This document shows positions 42,149 through 50,958 of a stretch of 64,000 nucleotides of DNA, piece after piece. Source of the DNA: CAIVVT01 sp963823095 (lineage in GTDB: Bacteria; Acidobacteriota; Terriglobia; Bryobacterales; Bryobacteraceae); assembly GCA_963823095.1 (NCBI GenBank), contig CAWGKI010000001.1, positions 744,001 to 808,000 of the forward strand, written 5' to 3'. The notes beneath the pieces were generated by a model, which ran no database searches, had not been told where the DNA came from, and was given only the letters and a program-made list of their open reading frames with translations. Made by a program: the position numbers and the translations under genes. The number at the start of each line of letters is the position of its first letter. Position 1 is the stretch's first letter.

Positions 42149-43687
42149 ATGACGACAGTCCACATTTCCAGCCTGCTGCGATTGCCCCCCGTGTTCCGCA
42201 GTCTGCGGATGCGTCTGACGCTCAGCTATATCCTGTTTTTTGCGGCCGTCCTCGGCAGCGCGGGAATCCTGTTCCAACGAGCGCTGGATTCGATGCTGCA
42301 GCAGCAGAGCGAATTGATGCTGAAACAGGAATGGGGAGACGTCCTCGCCTATCTGAGCCAGAGCACAACCCCGCCCACCTGGCTTCAGCACTCGAACATT
42401 CCAGGCGAAGGCGACGTCGCCGCGCGCATCCGGCGCTGCATTCGAATCGAATCGCTCGACGGACAAGTCTGGGAGCTATCGCCTCAGTTCAACCAGCTAG
42501 CGGACTACAACTTCATCGACCATGACGAGGCGATGGCCTCGCCCCGCCCCATCCTCAAGTTGAAACACGGAGCCCGGGGCGAAACCTACATGGTGTTGAT
42601 GGGCCGGGCGTTCGACGAGGGCCGGGAGTTCTATCTCGCTATCGGCGTGCCGGTGCGAGGACTGCTCGCGATCCTGCAGGGGTTTGTGAACACTTACTTT
42701 CTCGCCGTCCCCGCGGTGCTGCTCCTAATGGGGCTGTTCGGCTGGTGGGTGGCGCGCCGGGCGCTCATGCCCGTCAAGGAACTCGCCGCGGCCACGGGCG
42801 CCGTCAGCGGCGGACACCTCGACGTCCGTCTGGAGGAACACAGTACCGGCGACGAACTCGACGCTCTGATTCGCACTTTCAACGGAATGATGGAGCGATT
42901 GAGCCGGAGTTTCGAACAGATCAGCCAGTTCTCCGTCAACGCTTCGCACGAGTTGCGAACGCCGATTACCGCGGCGCGCGGCCACCTGGAAGTTGCGCTG
43001 CTCTCCGCCAGCACAACCCAGGACTACCGCGATGCGATGACGGAGGCCGTGCAGAACCTGGAGCAACTATCGAATCTGGTGAGTGAACTGCTCTTGCTCG
43101 CCCAGGCTGAATCCGGGCAGCTCGTGCTGCATGCGAAGGTGTGCAATCTGGTCGCATTGGTGGAAAACGTTCTGAGCGACCACCACCGGCCGGCCATGGT
43201 GAAAGACATCAGTCTGAACGCGGAGATGCCCGAGAAGCCCTGCTTCGCCCAGGTGGACCGCCAGCAGTTCGAGCGCATGCTATCGAACCTGGTTTCGAAC
43301 GCGGTCCGGTACTCGCCGAACGGCGGCGTGGTACTCATCGCGTTGGCTTTCGGCGGCGGCGCTCCGGGAGATATCCGCCTGTCAGTCTCCGACGCGGGAC
43401 CCGGCATCGCGCCCGAGCATCAGCCTCACATCTTTGACCACCTCTACAAAATCCGAGGGGTACAGCCCGGCGGCGGGAGCGGTTTGGGACTGGGACTCAG
43501 CTTCGCACTCTGGACGGCCCGCGCGCACGGCGGCCGCATCGATTTGAAGAGCGAGCTAGGAAAAGGGTCGACGTTCACGGTCATTCTGCCAGCAAGCCTG
43601 CTCGTTAATAAAGCGGCTCAAGGCAACGGATATTCCACGGAACCGCTTGCAGTCGGGGATGTCGAATCCAACTGGCCCGAGTCTTGA
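42149..43687 (+). CDS. HAMP-containing sensor histidine kinase
   Basis: A 512-residue membrane kinase with transmembrane helices at about 23-45 and 180-200 enclosing a periplasmic domain of about 130 residues. A HAMP linker (RRALMPVKELAAATGAVSGG) is followed by the HisKA H-box FSVNASHELRTPI, then HATPase motifs: N-box NLVSNAVRYSPNGG, G1 DAGPGIAP and G2 GSGLGLGLSF. It should phosphorylate the response regulator just upstream. The periplasmic sensor has no recognised ligand site; overall it resembles the CusS/CzcS group. Confidence 0.93.
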   Translation: MTTVHISSLLRLPPVFRSLRMRLTLSYILFFAAVLGSAGILFQRALDSMLQQQSELMLKQEWGDVLAYLSQSTTPPTWLQHSNIPGEGDVAARIRRCIRIESLDGQVWELSPQFNQLADYNFIDHDEAMASPRPILKLKHGARGETYMVLMGRAFDEGREFYLAIGVPVRGLLAILQGFVNTYFLAVPAVLLLMGLFGWWVARRALMPVKELAAATGAVSGGHLDVRLEEHSTGDELDALIRTFNGMMERLSRSFEQISQFSVNASHELRTPITAARGHLEVALLSASTTQDYRDAMTEAVQNLEQLSNLVSELLLLAQAESGQLVLHAKVCNLVALVENVLSDHHRPAMVKDISLNAEMPEKPCFAQVDRQQFERMLSNLVSNAVRYSPNGGVVLIALAFGGGAPGDIRLSVSDAGPGIAPEHQPHIFDHLYKIRGVQPGGGSGLGLGLSFALWTARAHGGRIDLKSELGKGSTFTVILPASLLVNKAAQGNGYSTEPLAVGDVESNWPES

Positions 43688-43754
43688 GCTTGCGTGGGGC
43701 AGGCTTTCAGCCCCGCAAAGTTTTCTTCAATTCAGACCAAGCTGAAGGATCCGC
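43688..43754. repeat. Fragment of a GTGGGGC-type palindrome
   Basis: GTGGGGCAGGCTTTCAGCCCCGC at 43695-43717 resembles one end of the GTGGGGC-class element, without the other terminus. It separates the convergent histidine kinase and HtrA genes. Confidence 0.45.
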
Positions 43755-45173
43755 TCATGGAAGCTCAAAGCTCACGAATCGCAGCTTGCCTTGCCGCTCG
43801 ACCTGGGCCGCGACGGAATCTCCCGGTTTGAGCTTCTTGACGAGCGCTCGCAGCCCGGCCACATCCATGACCGATTCGCGGTTGACTGCATAGAGCACGT
43901 CCCCACTCTGGAAGTTGTCGTCGAGAGCTGGCCCGTCAGCCTCCCGCGCCGCCACCAGCACGCCGCCATGGTCTTTCCGCTCCGGCGCGATGCGCGCCCG
44001 CAGACGGTCCGTCAGATCGATGGCGAAGATGCCCAGTTCCGGAATCAGATTCTCCTCGCGGCTCGCCAGATCGCTGTAGTTGCGCTCGTCGTCATTCCGT
44101 TCGCGCACACGCACGTTGAAGAATAGATGTTGCTTGCCCCGCAGAACGTCCAGCCGGACGTTGGCGCCGCGGGCCGGGCGGTAGAGTCCAACGTTGAATT
44201 GCCGGGAGGTCTCCACCAGCCGTCCGTTCAGCGTTTGGATGACGTCGGCCACCTGCAGGCCCGCTTTTGCGGCCTCGCTCTCGGGATCGACGTCGGCGAC
44301 GACCACGCCCCAATCGCGGGGCAGCTTCCAACCGGCGGCAAGCGCCGGCGAGATGGTTTGCACCTCGACGCCGATCTCTCCCCGGACGACACTGCCAGTC
44401 TCCCGAAGCTGATCCACTACATTGCTGACCACGTTGCTGGGCACCGCGAAGCCGAGTCCCTCGCTCCCTCCGGACTGGCTCAGAATCATGGTACTGATGC
44501 CCACGACGTCGCCGGCGGCGTCCACCACCGGTCCCCCGCTGTTGCCGGGGTTGATGGATGCGTCCGTTTGCAGGTAGACCATTGGATCGTCGGTTTTGAA
44601 TTGGCGGGCCGTGGAACTCACCACGCCCATCGAGACCGAGTTGTCCAAGCCTAGAGGACTGCCGAAAGCGAAGACGATCTGGCCTTGATCGACAGTGTCG
44701 GAGTCGGCCAATTTGAGGGAGGGCAGGCCCTTCTCGGCAACTCGCAGCAGCGCGATGTCGGTCTCCATGTCGATGCCGATTATTTCGGCCCGCAGCGCCC
44801 TCCGCCGCACCGTCTCTGGACCTCCCGGCCGCCCTGGCGCGGCGGCGCTTCGTTCCAGGATGGTTACCTGGACCTTTTGAGCCCCGAGCACGACGTGCGC
44901 GTTGGTCACGATGTAGCCGTCAGGGCCGATGATGACGCCCGCGCCCGAGCTCTGCTGCCGGGAAGCAACGCCGGGCTCATCGGACTCGTCTTCGTCCAGT
45001 TGCCGGTATCCGATGGACGAAACGCGCACCACCGCCGGATTGACCTTTCTCGCCAGGTCTCGAAACTCGGCGCTCAACATGGAAAGGCGCGAAACGCCGC
45101 TCGGAGCCTGCACTCCGGCTCCAACCGGGACGACGCCAAGAGCGAAAATTGTGAGGAATACTGCGAATCTCAA
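43755..45173 (-). CDS. HtrA/DegP-type periplasmic serine protease
   Basis: A 472-residue protein with a short signal peptide and a trypsin-like domain: catalytic His in VTNAHVV, Asp in METDIALLRV and Ser in NPGNSGGPVVDAAGDVVGIS. Two PDZ domains follow (around 255-345 and 365-470). HtrA proteins degrade or refold damaged envelope proteins. An insertion with Pro/Gly-rich sequence (APGRPGGPE) follows the first beta hairpin in the place of the LA loop. It lies convergent to the two-component system, but there is no sequence sign of coregulation. An independent HtrA is found at 58520. Confidence 0.9.
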   Translation of the reverse strand: MRFAVFLTIFALGVVPVGAGVQAPSGVSRLSMLSAEFRDLARKVNPAVVRVSSIGYRQLDEDESDEPGVASRQQSSGAGVIIGPDGYIVTNAHVVLGAQKVQVTILERSAAAPGRPGGPETVRRRALRAEIIGIDMETDIALLRVAEKGLPSLKLADSDTVDQGQIVFAFGSPLGLDNSVSMGVVSSTARQFKTDDPMVYLQTDASINPGNSGGPVVDAAGDVVGISTMILSQSGGSEGLGFAVPSNVVSNVVDQLRETGSVVRGEIGVEVQTISPALAAGWKLPRDWGVVVADVDPESEAAKAGLQVADVIQTLNGRLVETSRQFNVGLYRPARGANVRLDVLRGKQHLFFNVRVRERNDDERNYSDLASREENLIPELGIFAIDLTDRLRARIAPERKDHGGVLVAAREADGPALDDNFQSGDVLYAVNRESVMDVAGLRALVKKLKPGDSVAAQVERQGKLRFVSFELP

Positions 45174-45579
45174 GCAAGCCCCCGCTGCCGTTATTGTACC
45201 CGGTATCGCCAGGTGCGCCGGAATGGCGTTGAGTCAGCCGCGAGCACGTGCTCCCGCAGGCACTGGAGAGGCCTGAGCCGAATTGGGAAGAGGGTGTTCG
45301 ACAGAGGAGTGAAACCGCTGGCCAGCGCCGTGGGGCAGACTGGCAGTCTGCGCGGCGGTTGCCTACCGCCGCCGTGTCGCGCCAAAGTCCCGGTTGGCCG
45401 ATTGCCAATCGGCCGCAGCTTGCCAAGCTGCCCCACGCCAGTGCCCTCTGCCTTGCGTGCCCATACGCTCGTCCTCCGGCCACTTTGCCAGGCATTCGCG
45501 CCGGCGCCCACATCTATGTCGCACAACCTTGGAGGGACCTCGGAGTGCGTTGAGCCCACGTATTGAATAGAATGGCGGC
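45174..45579. other. Intergenic stretch with one modular palindrome
   Basis: About 400 bases between the divergent htrA and DUF1080 genes. Apart from copy G (45330-45436) there is nothing I can support; short frames here are shadows or run through the repeat. Confidence 0.5.
45330..45436. repeat. GTGGGGC-class modular palindrome, copy G (TGCC-centre variant)
   Basis: A 107-bp element bounded by GTGGGGCAG and CTGCCCCAC. Its stems use a different centre: CAGAC-TGGCA-GTCTG, GGCGGT-TGCCT-ACCGCC, GGCCGATT-GCC-AATCGGCC and GCAGCTT-GCC-AAGCTGC. So within one element all four hairpins share a TTGCCAA-like centre, just as other copies share TYCA. Confidence 0.8.
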
Positions 45580-46383
45580 ATGCTTCGACGAGTTTTCGTT
45601 CTTACACTTTTCGCTTGCGCGGCCGGCTTCGCGCAGGGCGCTAACGGGCCTTCTCCCCTCCAGGATGGCGACATGCACGGTGACGCGCCGTTCATGCTCG
45701 AATCGGGCTGGATGCCCCTCTTTAACGGCAAAGACATGAGCGGCTGGCACGGCCAGAATCCCAATGCAAAGAACGAATGGTTCACGACTTCGGCGATCTT
45801 CTTCGAACGTCTGCTCGGTCCCAAGAACCTCAGCGGACGCGGAGGTCCTGGCGACCGCATGCTGAATGGCCCCAACGGCCGCACGGTGAACATCGTGACC
45901 GACCAGAAGTTCGGCGACATGGAGCTGTATCTCGAATTCATGCTAGCCGCGCGTTCGAACTCGGGCGTGTATCTGCACGGGCTGTACGAAGTGCAGGTCT
46001 TCGACAGCTATGGCGCCATTCAACCCATGACCTCTTCCGACGGCGGAGCGATTTACCATCGTTGGATTAACGAACAGGGCGTCGGCGGGTCGGCGCCGCG
46101 CATTAACGCGTCGCTGCCGCCGGGACGCTGGCAGAGTTATCAGATCTGGTTCCAGGGTCCGAAGTTTGACGCCAGCGGCAAGAAGATTTCGAACGCCAAG
46201 TTCCTGCGCGTCATCCACAACGGCTTCATCGTTCAGGAAAACGTGGAAGTCGATGGCGGCACCCGGGCCCATATGGAGATCCCCGAGGCCGCCGAGAACC
46301 CGCTGATGCTGCAGGGCGACCACGGTCCGGTCGCCTATCGCAACATCTATTGGCGTCCGCTGCGGCCGCTCATTGAAAGGTAA
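45580..46383 (+). CDS. Exported DUF1080 (3-keto-disaccharide hydrolase-like) protein
   Basis: A 267-residue protein with a signal peptide (to about residue 21) and a DUF1080 concanavalin-like fold. It shows the typical opening MPLFNGKDMSGWHGQ, LYLEFMLAARSNSGVYLHGLYEVQVFDSYG (the family's S-G-V-Y/F..Y-E-V-Q core) and a closing GPVAYRNIYWRPL. Members cleave 3-keto-glycosides or bind glycans and are very common in Acidobacteria and Planctomycetes. It starts beyond palindrome copy G and stands alone. A second DUF1080 protein is at 57726. Confidence 0.87.
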   Translation: MLRRVFVLTLFACAAGFAQGANGPSPLQDGDMHGDAPFMLESGWMPLFNGKDMSGWHGQNPNAKNEWFTTSAIFFERLLGPKNLSGRGGPGDRMLNGPNGRTVNIVTDQKFGDMELYLEFMLAARSNSGVYLHGLYEVQVFDSYGAIQPMTSSDGGAIYHRWINEQGVGGSAPRINASLPPGRWQSYQIWFQGPKFDASGKKISNAKFLRVIHNGFIVQENVEVDGGTRAHMEIPEAAENPLMLQGDHGPVAYRNIYWRPLRPLIER

Positions 46384-46782
46384 CATCGTCCTACCGGGCG
46401 CGGAGCGGCGCTGGTTCGCCGCTCCGCATCGGGCTCGCGTGGAGCGAAGTGCGTGATCGTGAGATCTTGGCGAAAACCTCAAGACCGAACGAAATTTCCG
46501 TTTTTGCCGGTAACTTATTGATTCCATGTAGGCAATTCAGCAAGAACCGTAAATTCTTACGGTTTTGGAGTTTCCGCCACAGGCTGTCAGGCCGGTTCCA
46601 ACGCATCGAACAGCCATGGAGCGCAGCAATTAGTGCAACAATCCCATTTCGTAAGGTATTAATTTCGAAAATAGTTCGACGAACCATGGTAGACTGGTCT
46701 TGCGTTTGATCGTTCCGCTCCAACCTGGCCGAAATTCAATTCAGCCTCGCCTAGCCACCTTCAATCGTCGTAAGGATACACA
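46384..46782 (+). promoter_or_regulatory. Long AT-richer leader region before the RRM gene
   Basis: About 400 bases, distinctly more AT-rich than surrounding genes, between the DUF1080 stop and the TTG of the RRM gene. It has a perfect hairpin at 46545-46564 and AT-rich tracts around 46650-46690 that could hold the promoter, though I cannot place a convincing -35/-10 pair. AAGGA at 46772-46776 is the probable ribosome site. RRM proteins of this type are often cold-induced through their leader, so this is a candidate thermoresponsive leader. Confidence 0.45.
46545..46564 (+). promoter_or_regulatory. Perfect 8-bp hairpin in the RRM leader
   Basis: AACCGTAA-ATTC-TTACGGTT, followed by TTGGAG. 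It is an exact palindrome with a four-base loop in AT-rich surroundings and could be an operator, a leader RNA hairpin or a weak terminator of the upstream gene. Confidence 0.5.
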
Positions 46783-47082
46783 TTGACCAACATTTTCGTA
46801 GGCAACTTGAGTTTCGGTGCGACCGAGTCATCGATTCGCTCCCTCTTTGAAGCGCATGGTACGGTTGAACGTGCCAGCCTGGTAACTGACCGCGACACGG
46901 GCCGCTCGCGTGGCTTCGCTTTCGTGGAAATGTCAGACTCGCGTGAGGCCGAAGCGGCCATCAACGCATTGAACGGCGTCGAGCTCGACGGTCGCGCTCT
47001 GAACGTGAACCTCGCCAAGCCGAAGACCGAACGCAGCGGCGGCGGCGGCGGACGCGACGGCGGCCGTTCCAACCGCTGGTAA
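46783..47082 (+). CDS. RRM-domain RNA-binding protein
   Basis: A 99-residue single RNA-recognition-motif protein: RNP2 IFVGNLSF at residues 3-10, RNP1 RGFAFVEM at 44-51, and a Gly/Arg-rich tail (GGGGGRDGG). This matches the bacterial Rbp cold-induced proteins of cyanobacteria and Acidobacteria, which act as RNA chaperones. It starts with TTG (46783) after AAGGA; no ATG fits. A strong terminator follows 17 bases after the stop, and a small basic ORF follows the terminator. Confidence 0.92.
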   Translation: MTNIFVGNLSFGATESSIRSLFEAHGTVERASLVTDRDTGRSRGFAFVEMSDSREAEAAINALNGVELDGRALNVNLAKPKTERSGGGGGRDGGRSNRW

Positions 47083-47099
47083 CAATTTTTTCAATTGAA

Positions 47100-47130
47100 A
47101 TGCTCCCGCTCCTTCTTGGAGCGGGAGCAT
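47100..47130 (+). terminator. Strong hairpin terminator after the RRM gene
   Basis: A perfect 13-bp stem (ATGCTCCCGCTCC and complement) with a TTCTT loop and TTTC after it. The T-run is short, so some read-through into the small downstream ORF is possible. Confidence 0.8.
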
Positions 47131-47146
47131 TTTCAGGTTAAGGGAT

Positions 47147-47326
47147 ATGTCGAAGGCATCACACAGCAGTAATAAGAAGCGAATGAAAGAATTCGCTCAG
47201 CTTGAGAAGCAGCGCAACCAGACACCGGGCCAGAAAGGCTTGATGGCCGGAAAAGCGGGTTCCGCCGGCTCTGCTGCGCCGCGATTGAAGACTGCCCCCA
47301 CCAATCAGCGCAAAACCGGCGTCTGA
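47147..47326 (+). CDS. Small basic protein (59 aa) downstream of the RRM gene
   Basis: A 59-codon frame (ATG 47147, TGA 47324-47326) with AAGGG shortly upstream. The protein begins MSKASHSSNKKRMKEFAQLE and continues QKGLMAGKAGSAG; it is Lys/Arg/Ser/Gln-rich, predicted helical at the start and disordered after, with no cysteines. No known family is recognised. It lies 17 bases after the RRM terminator, so it could be expressed by read-through or its own promoter. Composition suggests binding to nucleic acid or ribosomes. Confidence 0.6.
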   Translation: MSKASHSSNKKRMKEFAQLEKQRNQTPGQKGLMAGKAGSAGSAAPRLKTAPTNQRKTGV

Positions 47327-47707
47327 GCGTCCGTTCGCCCCCTCCCAAGTTTCCGCCCGAAATCATCCACGCACGCGAGCCGGCAGGGCTGGCCGATCAA
47401 AGCCAAAGCTGCGTCCGATCCCGATTCAGGTTCTCTTGTTCCTGGGATGTTAATACGATTCCCGGATCAATGCCGAGCGCCTTCAAGCCTGGAACTGTGC
47501 CTGGTCCCATGCGCCCGGCATCGCGCCGCATTCACTGGCATCGTCAAACACGAAAAATGGGGGCGTCAACCGCGCAAAAGCGCACGGCGCCCCCAGCCTT
47601 GCGTCAGTCCCGTCTCCAGGATGATTTGCCGGTCGCTGACAAACAATCGGAGGTGGGCGGCGAAAGGTCTGCCACCATACTTGAGCTATGAGAATAAGGG
47701 TGCGAGA
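47327..47707. other. Intergenic stretch without a supported feature
   Basis: About 380 bases between the small basic ORF and the end of the PspC-like gene. The frames that cross it show no family pattern, and I see no hairpin or palindrome of the families found elsewhere. Confidence 0.5.
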
Positions 47708-48016
47708 CTAGCGCGGCGCAGGGTACATGACGTACTCTTCGCGCGGCATCGCGATCCAGGCGATCGCGTAGGCCAACAGGCCAAAGCCGTGCAGTACGAT
47801 ACCCGCGAGGAACGCAACCCGGACCAGCGTCACGTCCCAGTCATTATGCCGTGCAATGCCGGCACAAACGCCGGCGATCTTCTTGCCTTGGTTCACTCGC
47901 ACGAGCCGCCCCCTCGCCTGAGGGTTGGGGTGCGCAGCCTCGGGAGTGATCGCCCCGCAGCTAGGGCAGAACCGGTCTCCGCTTCTCATCTCTTTGCCGC
48001 AGCTTGTACAGAACAT
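47708..48016 (-). CDS. Zinc-ribbon PspC-domain membrane protein
   Basis: A 102-residue protein with an N-terminal zinc ribbon (two CxxC pairs: residues 3-6 and 17-20), a basic linker, then a PspC domain: KKIAGVCAGIARHNDWDVTLVRV followed by a hydrophobic helix (LAGIVLHGFGLLAYAIAWIAMP). PspC proteins take part in phage-shock or envelope-stress signalling at the inner membrane; zinc-ribbon versions are common outside Proteobacteria. ATG 48016 is used; the frame upstream runs through palindromic repeats. Confidence 0.83.
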   Translation of the reverse strand: MFCTSCGKEMRSGDRFCPSCGAITPEAAHPNPQARGRLVRVNQGKKIAGVCAGIARHNDWDVTLVRVAFLAGIVLHGFGLLAYAIAWIAMPREEYVMYPAPR

Positions 48017-48375
48017 GGCCGCCTCCCTTGATGAAACTCCAGCTCGCCGAATCAATGCGCTGTCACAAACAGGTACGCATCCGCCACGATTCTTGTTCCG
48101 GCAAGGCGCGCACCTGGGAGCGCCGATCTCCAGATCGGCTCTGGATTGTCGATCTGCCGGCCTGGAAGCGGTTAGCGAAGCCGCGCCCCCGCATAACCTC
48201 ATTGATGCGTAACGTACGCAGGCGTTCGAAGCCGATCTGGAGATCGGCGTTCCCAGGAGGGTTCCCAGGAGTGCTCGCCGTGAGGGAGCGGTGGATATCG
48301 ACGCTTCGAGAGCTACGAGGAAGCCTGTAGGCCTTTATGCGAGTCTGCTTGTCAGTCAGGCGGCCGAACGACTCG
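48017..48375. other. Intergenic stretch occupied by a MITE-like element
   Basis: The gap between the PspC-like gene and the DoxX-type gene is mostly the 145-bp element at 48113-48257. The remaining bases contain no supported gene. Confidence 0.5.
48113..48257. mobile_element. MITE-like element Q3 (CCTGGGA termini)
   Basis: A 145-bp non-coding element with terminal inverted repeats of about 26 bases: CCTGGGAGCGCCGATCTCCA at the left and the complement (TGGAGATCGGCGTTCCCAGG) at the right, with one mismatch in the first 20. The interior shows little likeness to the sister copy at 51614. There is no transposase; if it moves, it does so in trans. No clear target-site duplication is visible. Confidence 0.65.
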
Positions 48376-49314
48376 CTAATCGATCCAGCCCATGGCCTTC
48401 AATGTCTTGCGTGGTTCCGTGTCGTCGAAGAACGGCAGCGCCTTTACCAGCCGGCCATTGTCAAGGGTGACAGCATAAGGCGGGTCGGTGAAACGGAAGG
48501 CGTCGCGCAAAACCTTTTGGTCGGGAGTCCACTGTGACTTGAAGCCGGTCCGCTCCAGGAAGATGGCGCCCCACTTCGGATTTACGACCGGCGTGGCCAC
48601 GAGCTGGACATCGCTCTTCCATCGATACGTGGCGAAATCCTTGGCCGCCGCGAAACAGTGGGCGCATTCGGGATCGAAGAAGAACACGAACACCTTGCCT
48701 CCGCGCAGCGGGAAAGGCTTGCCTTCGACAGTGACCGTGGGTGGCGCAACGACGCCCCCGTCGCGCGTCGCCTGGTAGCCGTAGAGGGCTCCCGCAAAGA
48801 CCGCGATGGCGCCGAGCACACCTGCCGCCTGTTTCCAGCACCTCGAAGGCTTCGCCCACACCCACGCCAGTCCTGCCAGCAGCAGCATCCCGGCGTCGCT
48901 AAGGAAGAAGCCCGGCCCGACCACGCGTTTCAGCCAGGGAAAGCAACTGCAATCGCCGCCTGCCAGCGCCTTGTAGTTGATGGCGAAATACGCCATGAAA
49001 AAGAGAAGCAACGCGCCGCAAACCCAAGCGCCCCAGCGGCGCCAGCGCGGTACGAGAACGAGTACGGCGCCGAGCGTTTCTGTCATGCCGACACCGATGG
49101 CGCCCACCAAGGCGAGTTGGCGCGGAACCAAGGCTTGCACCAGCCGTTCGGACCAGGAGATGGGATCGATCAACTTCCACAATCCTGAAGAGAGGAACAG
49201 TGCCGTCAATGCCAGGGCGCAGAGAGTGCCCACCACGGTCTGCCAGAGCGGCCGGTCCATCGGCTGTGTAGCTGGAAAGGGCGCCAAGCCCCCTTGTGCC
49301 ATACTGTCATCCAT
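48376..49314 (-). CDS. DoxX/MauE-like membrane protein fused to a thioredoxin-fold domain
   Basis: A 312-residue protein. The N-terminal half has four transmembrane helices with DoxX/MauE features (a G-L-W-K-L first helix, LVQALVPRQ, then GAVLVLVPRWRRWGAW) and a Cys pair in GGDCSCFPW. After another helix (about 165-185) comes a thioredoxin-like domain with the redox motif FFDPECAHCFAAAKDF (CxxC). MauE/DoxX proteins pass electrons or assist disulfide formation, so the fusion could shuttle thiols to the periplasm. The start is uncertain: ATG 49312-49314 overlaps the start codon of the divergent amidohydrolase; an alternative ATG is at 49302. Confidence 0.82.
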   Translation of the reverse strand: MDDSMAQGGLAPFPATQPMDRPLWQTVVGTLCALALTALFLSSGLWKLIDPISWSERLVQALVPRQLALVGAIGVGMTETLGAVLVLVPRWRRWGAWVCGALLLFFMAYFAINYKALAGGDCSCFPWLKRVVGPGFFLSDAGMLLLAGLAWVWAKPSRCWKQAAGVLGAIAVFAGALYGYQATRDGGVVAPPTVTVEGKPFPLRGGKVFVFFFDPECAHCFAAAKDFATYRWKSDVQLVATPVVNPKWGAIFLERTGFKSQWTPDQKVLRDAFRFTDPPYAVTLDNGRLVKALPFFDDTEPRKTLKAMGWID

Positions 49315-50958
49315 GCTGCCTATTGTAGTCCTCCCCGGTCTTCTTATTCTGAGCCTGGCAGCTCCCTTGCCGCCCGGGCGGCAGGCCGATCTGATCGTTG
49401 AAAACGCAACAATTTACACCGTTAACAAGGCGCAGCCGAAAGTTCGGTCACTGGCTGTCAAAGCGGGCCGCATCCTGGCCGTGGGCGACGATCTTTCCGC
49501 CTATGCCGGGCCGGCAACGCGACGGCTCGATCTGCACGGCGCGACCGTGGTCCCCGGACTCATCGATTCTCACGGGCATATGGAGGGACTCGGGGGCCTG
49601 CTGGAATCGGCCGACTTGCGCCACGTCCGCACGGTCGCCGAGGTCGCTGAGTATGTCCGTAAACAGGCATTGCAACGCAAACCAGGCGAGTGGATCGTCG
49701 GAAGAAATTGGGACCAGACCAATTGGGGCGGACAGTTTCCGGCGGCTCGGGACCTCGACGGCGCGGCCCCCGCAAACCCAGTGTTCTTGAGCCGCGTGGA
49801 TGGCCACGCCGGCTGGGCAAACTCCGCCGCGCTGAAGCTCGCCGGAGTCACACCGCAGACGCCCGACCCATCCGGCGGCCGGATTGTCAAAGATGCCCAA
49901 GGCCAGCCGACCGGCATCTTCGTCGATAACGCGATGTCGCTCGTCGAATCGAAGATCCCGCCCGCGACCGCCGCGCAGATCCGGCGCCGGCTCGAACTCG
50001 CCGCGAAGGAGTGTGCGCGGGTCGGCCTGACCACGGTCCACGATGCGGGCGTATTCCGAGTTGGATCTCGACGCCTACCGTGCACTCATCGCCGCGGACA
50101 AGCTTCCGCTGCGCGTCTACGCGATGATCGGCGGCACGGGGCCGCTGTGGCGCAGCTACCTGAGCAAGGGCCCCGAGATCGGAGAGCAACTGACGGTGCG
50201 CTCCATCAAGCTGTTCGCCGACGGAGCGCTTGGATCTCGCGGCGCCGCGCTCTGGCAGCCTTACACCGACGATCCAGGAAACACCGGGCTGATGCTGACC
50301 ACACGGGAAGAGATCGAGAAGGTCGCACGGGACGCGGTGGCTCACGGCTTCCAGGTCTGCACGCATGCCATCGGAGACAGGGCTAATCGCACCGTCCTCG
50401 ACGCCTACGCCGCCGCCCTGGGCGGACCGAACGACAAACGCTTTCGCATCGAACACGCCCAGGTGGTGTCGCTGCCCGATTTTCAGAAGTTCAAGGATTT
50501 CTCGATTCTGCCCGCTATGCAGGCGACACACGCCACTTCCGATATGCGTTGGATCGACCAACGCATCGGACCCGACCGGGTGGCTGGTGCGTATGCCTGG
50601 CAGCGCTTCCTGAAGCTGGGCATCCCTGTAGCCAACGGCAGCGACTTCCCGGTGGAAGAACCTAACCCGCATCCTGGGTTTTTATGCTGCCATCACCCGG
50701 CAGGATCTGCAGGGCAACCCGCCGGGCGGGTGGACTCCGTCCCAGCGCATGACGCGCGCCGAAGCGCTGGAGAGTTGGACGCTCTCCGGCGCATACGCCG
50801 CCTTCGAAGAGAAGACCAAGGGCTCGCTGGAGCCGGGCAAGTTGGCCGATTTCATCGTTCTCGACCGCGATATCATGACGGTAGCCGAGTTGCAGATTCC
50901 CGGGACGCGCGTCCTCAAGACCTTCCTCGGCGGCAAGCTGGTTCACGAGATCGAATGA
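49313..50958 (+). CDS. Exported amidohydrolase (Amidohydro_3/YtcJ type), two frameshifts
   Basis: The protein reads in three frames: residues up to TTVHDAGV in the first (ATG 49313), SELDLDAYRALIAADKLP to PNPHPGF in the second, and YAAITRQDLQGNPPGGWTPS to VHEIE in the third, ending at 50958. Single extra bases near 50055 and 50681 (a T-run) explain both shifts; the corrected protein is about 547 residues. Motifs are LIDSHGHMEG (HxH metal site), CTHAIGD, RIEHAQV and VANGSDFPVE. The enzyme belongs to the amidohydrolase superfamily with one or two metals and a signal peptide (LLILSLAAPLPPG). YtcJ-like members have broad or unknown substrates. Confidence 0.85.
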
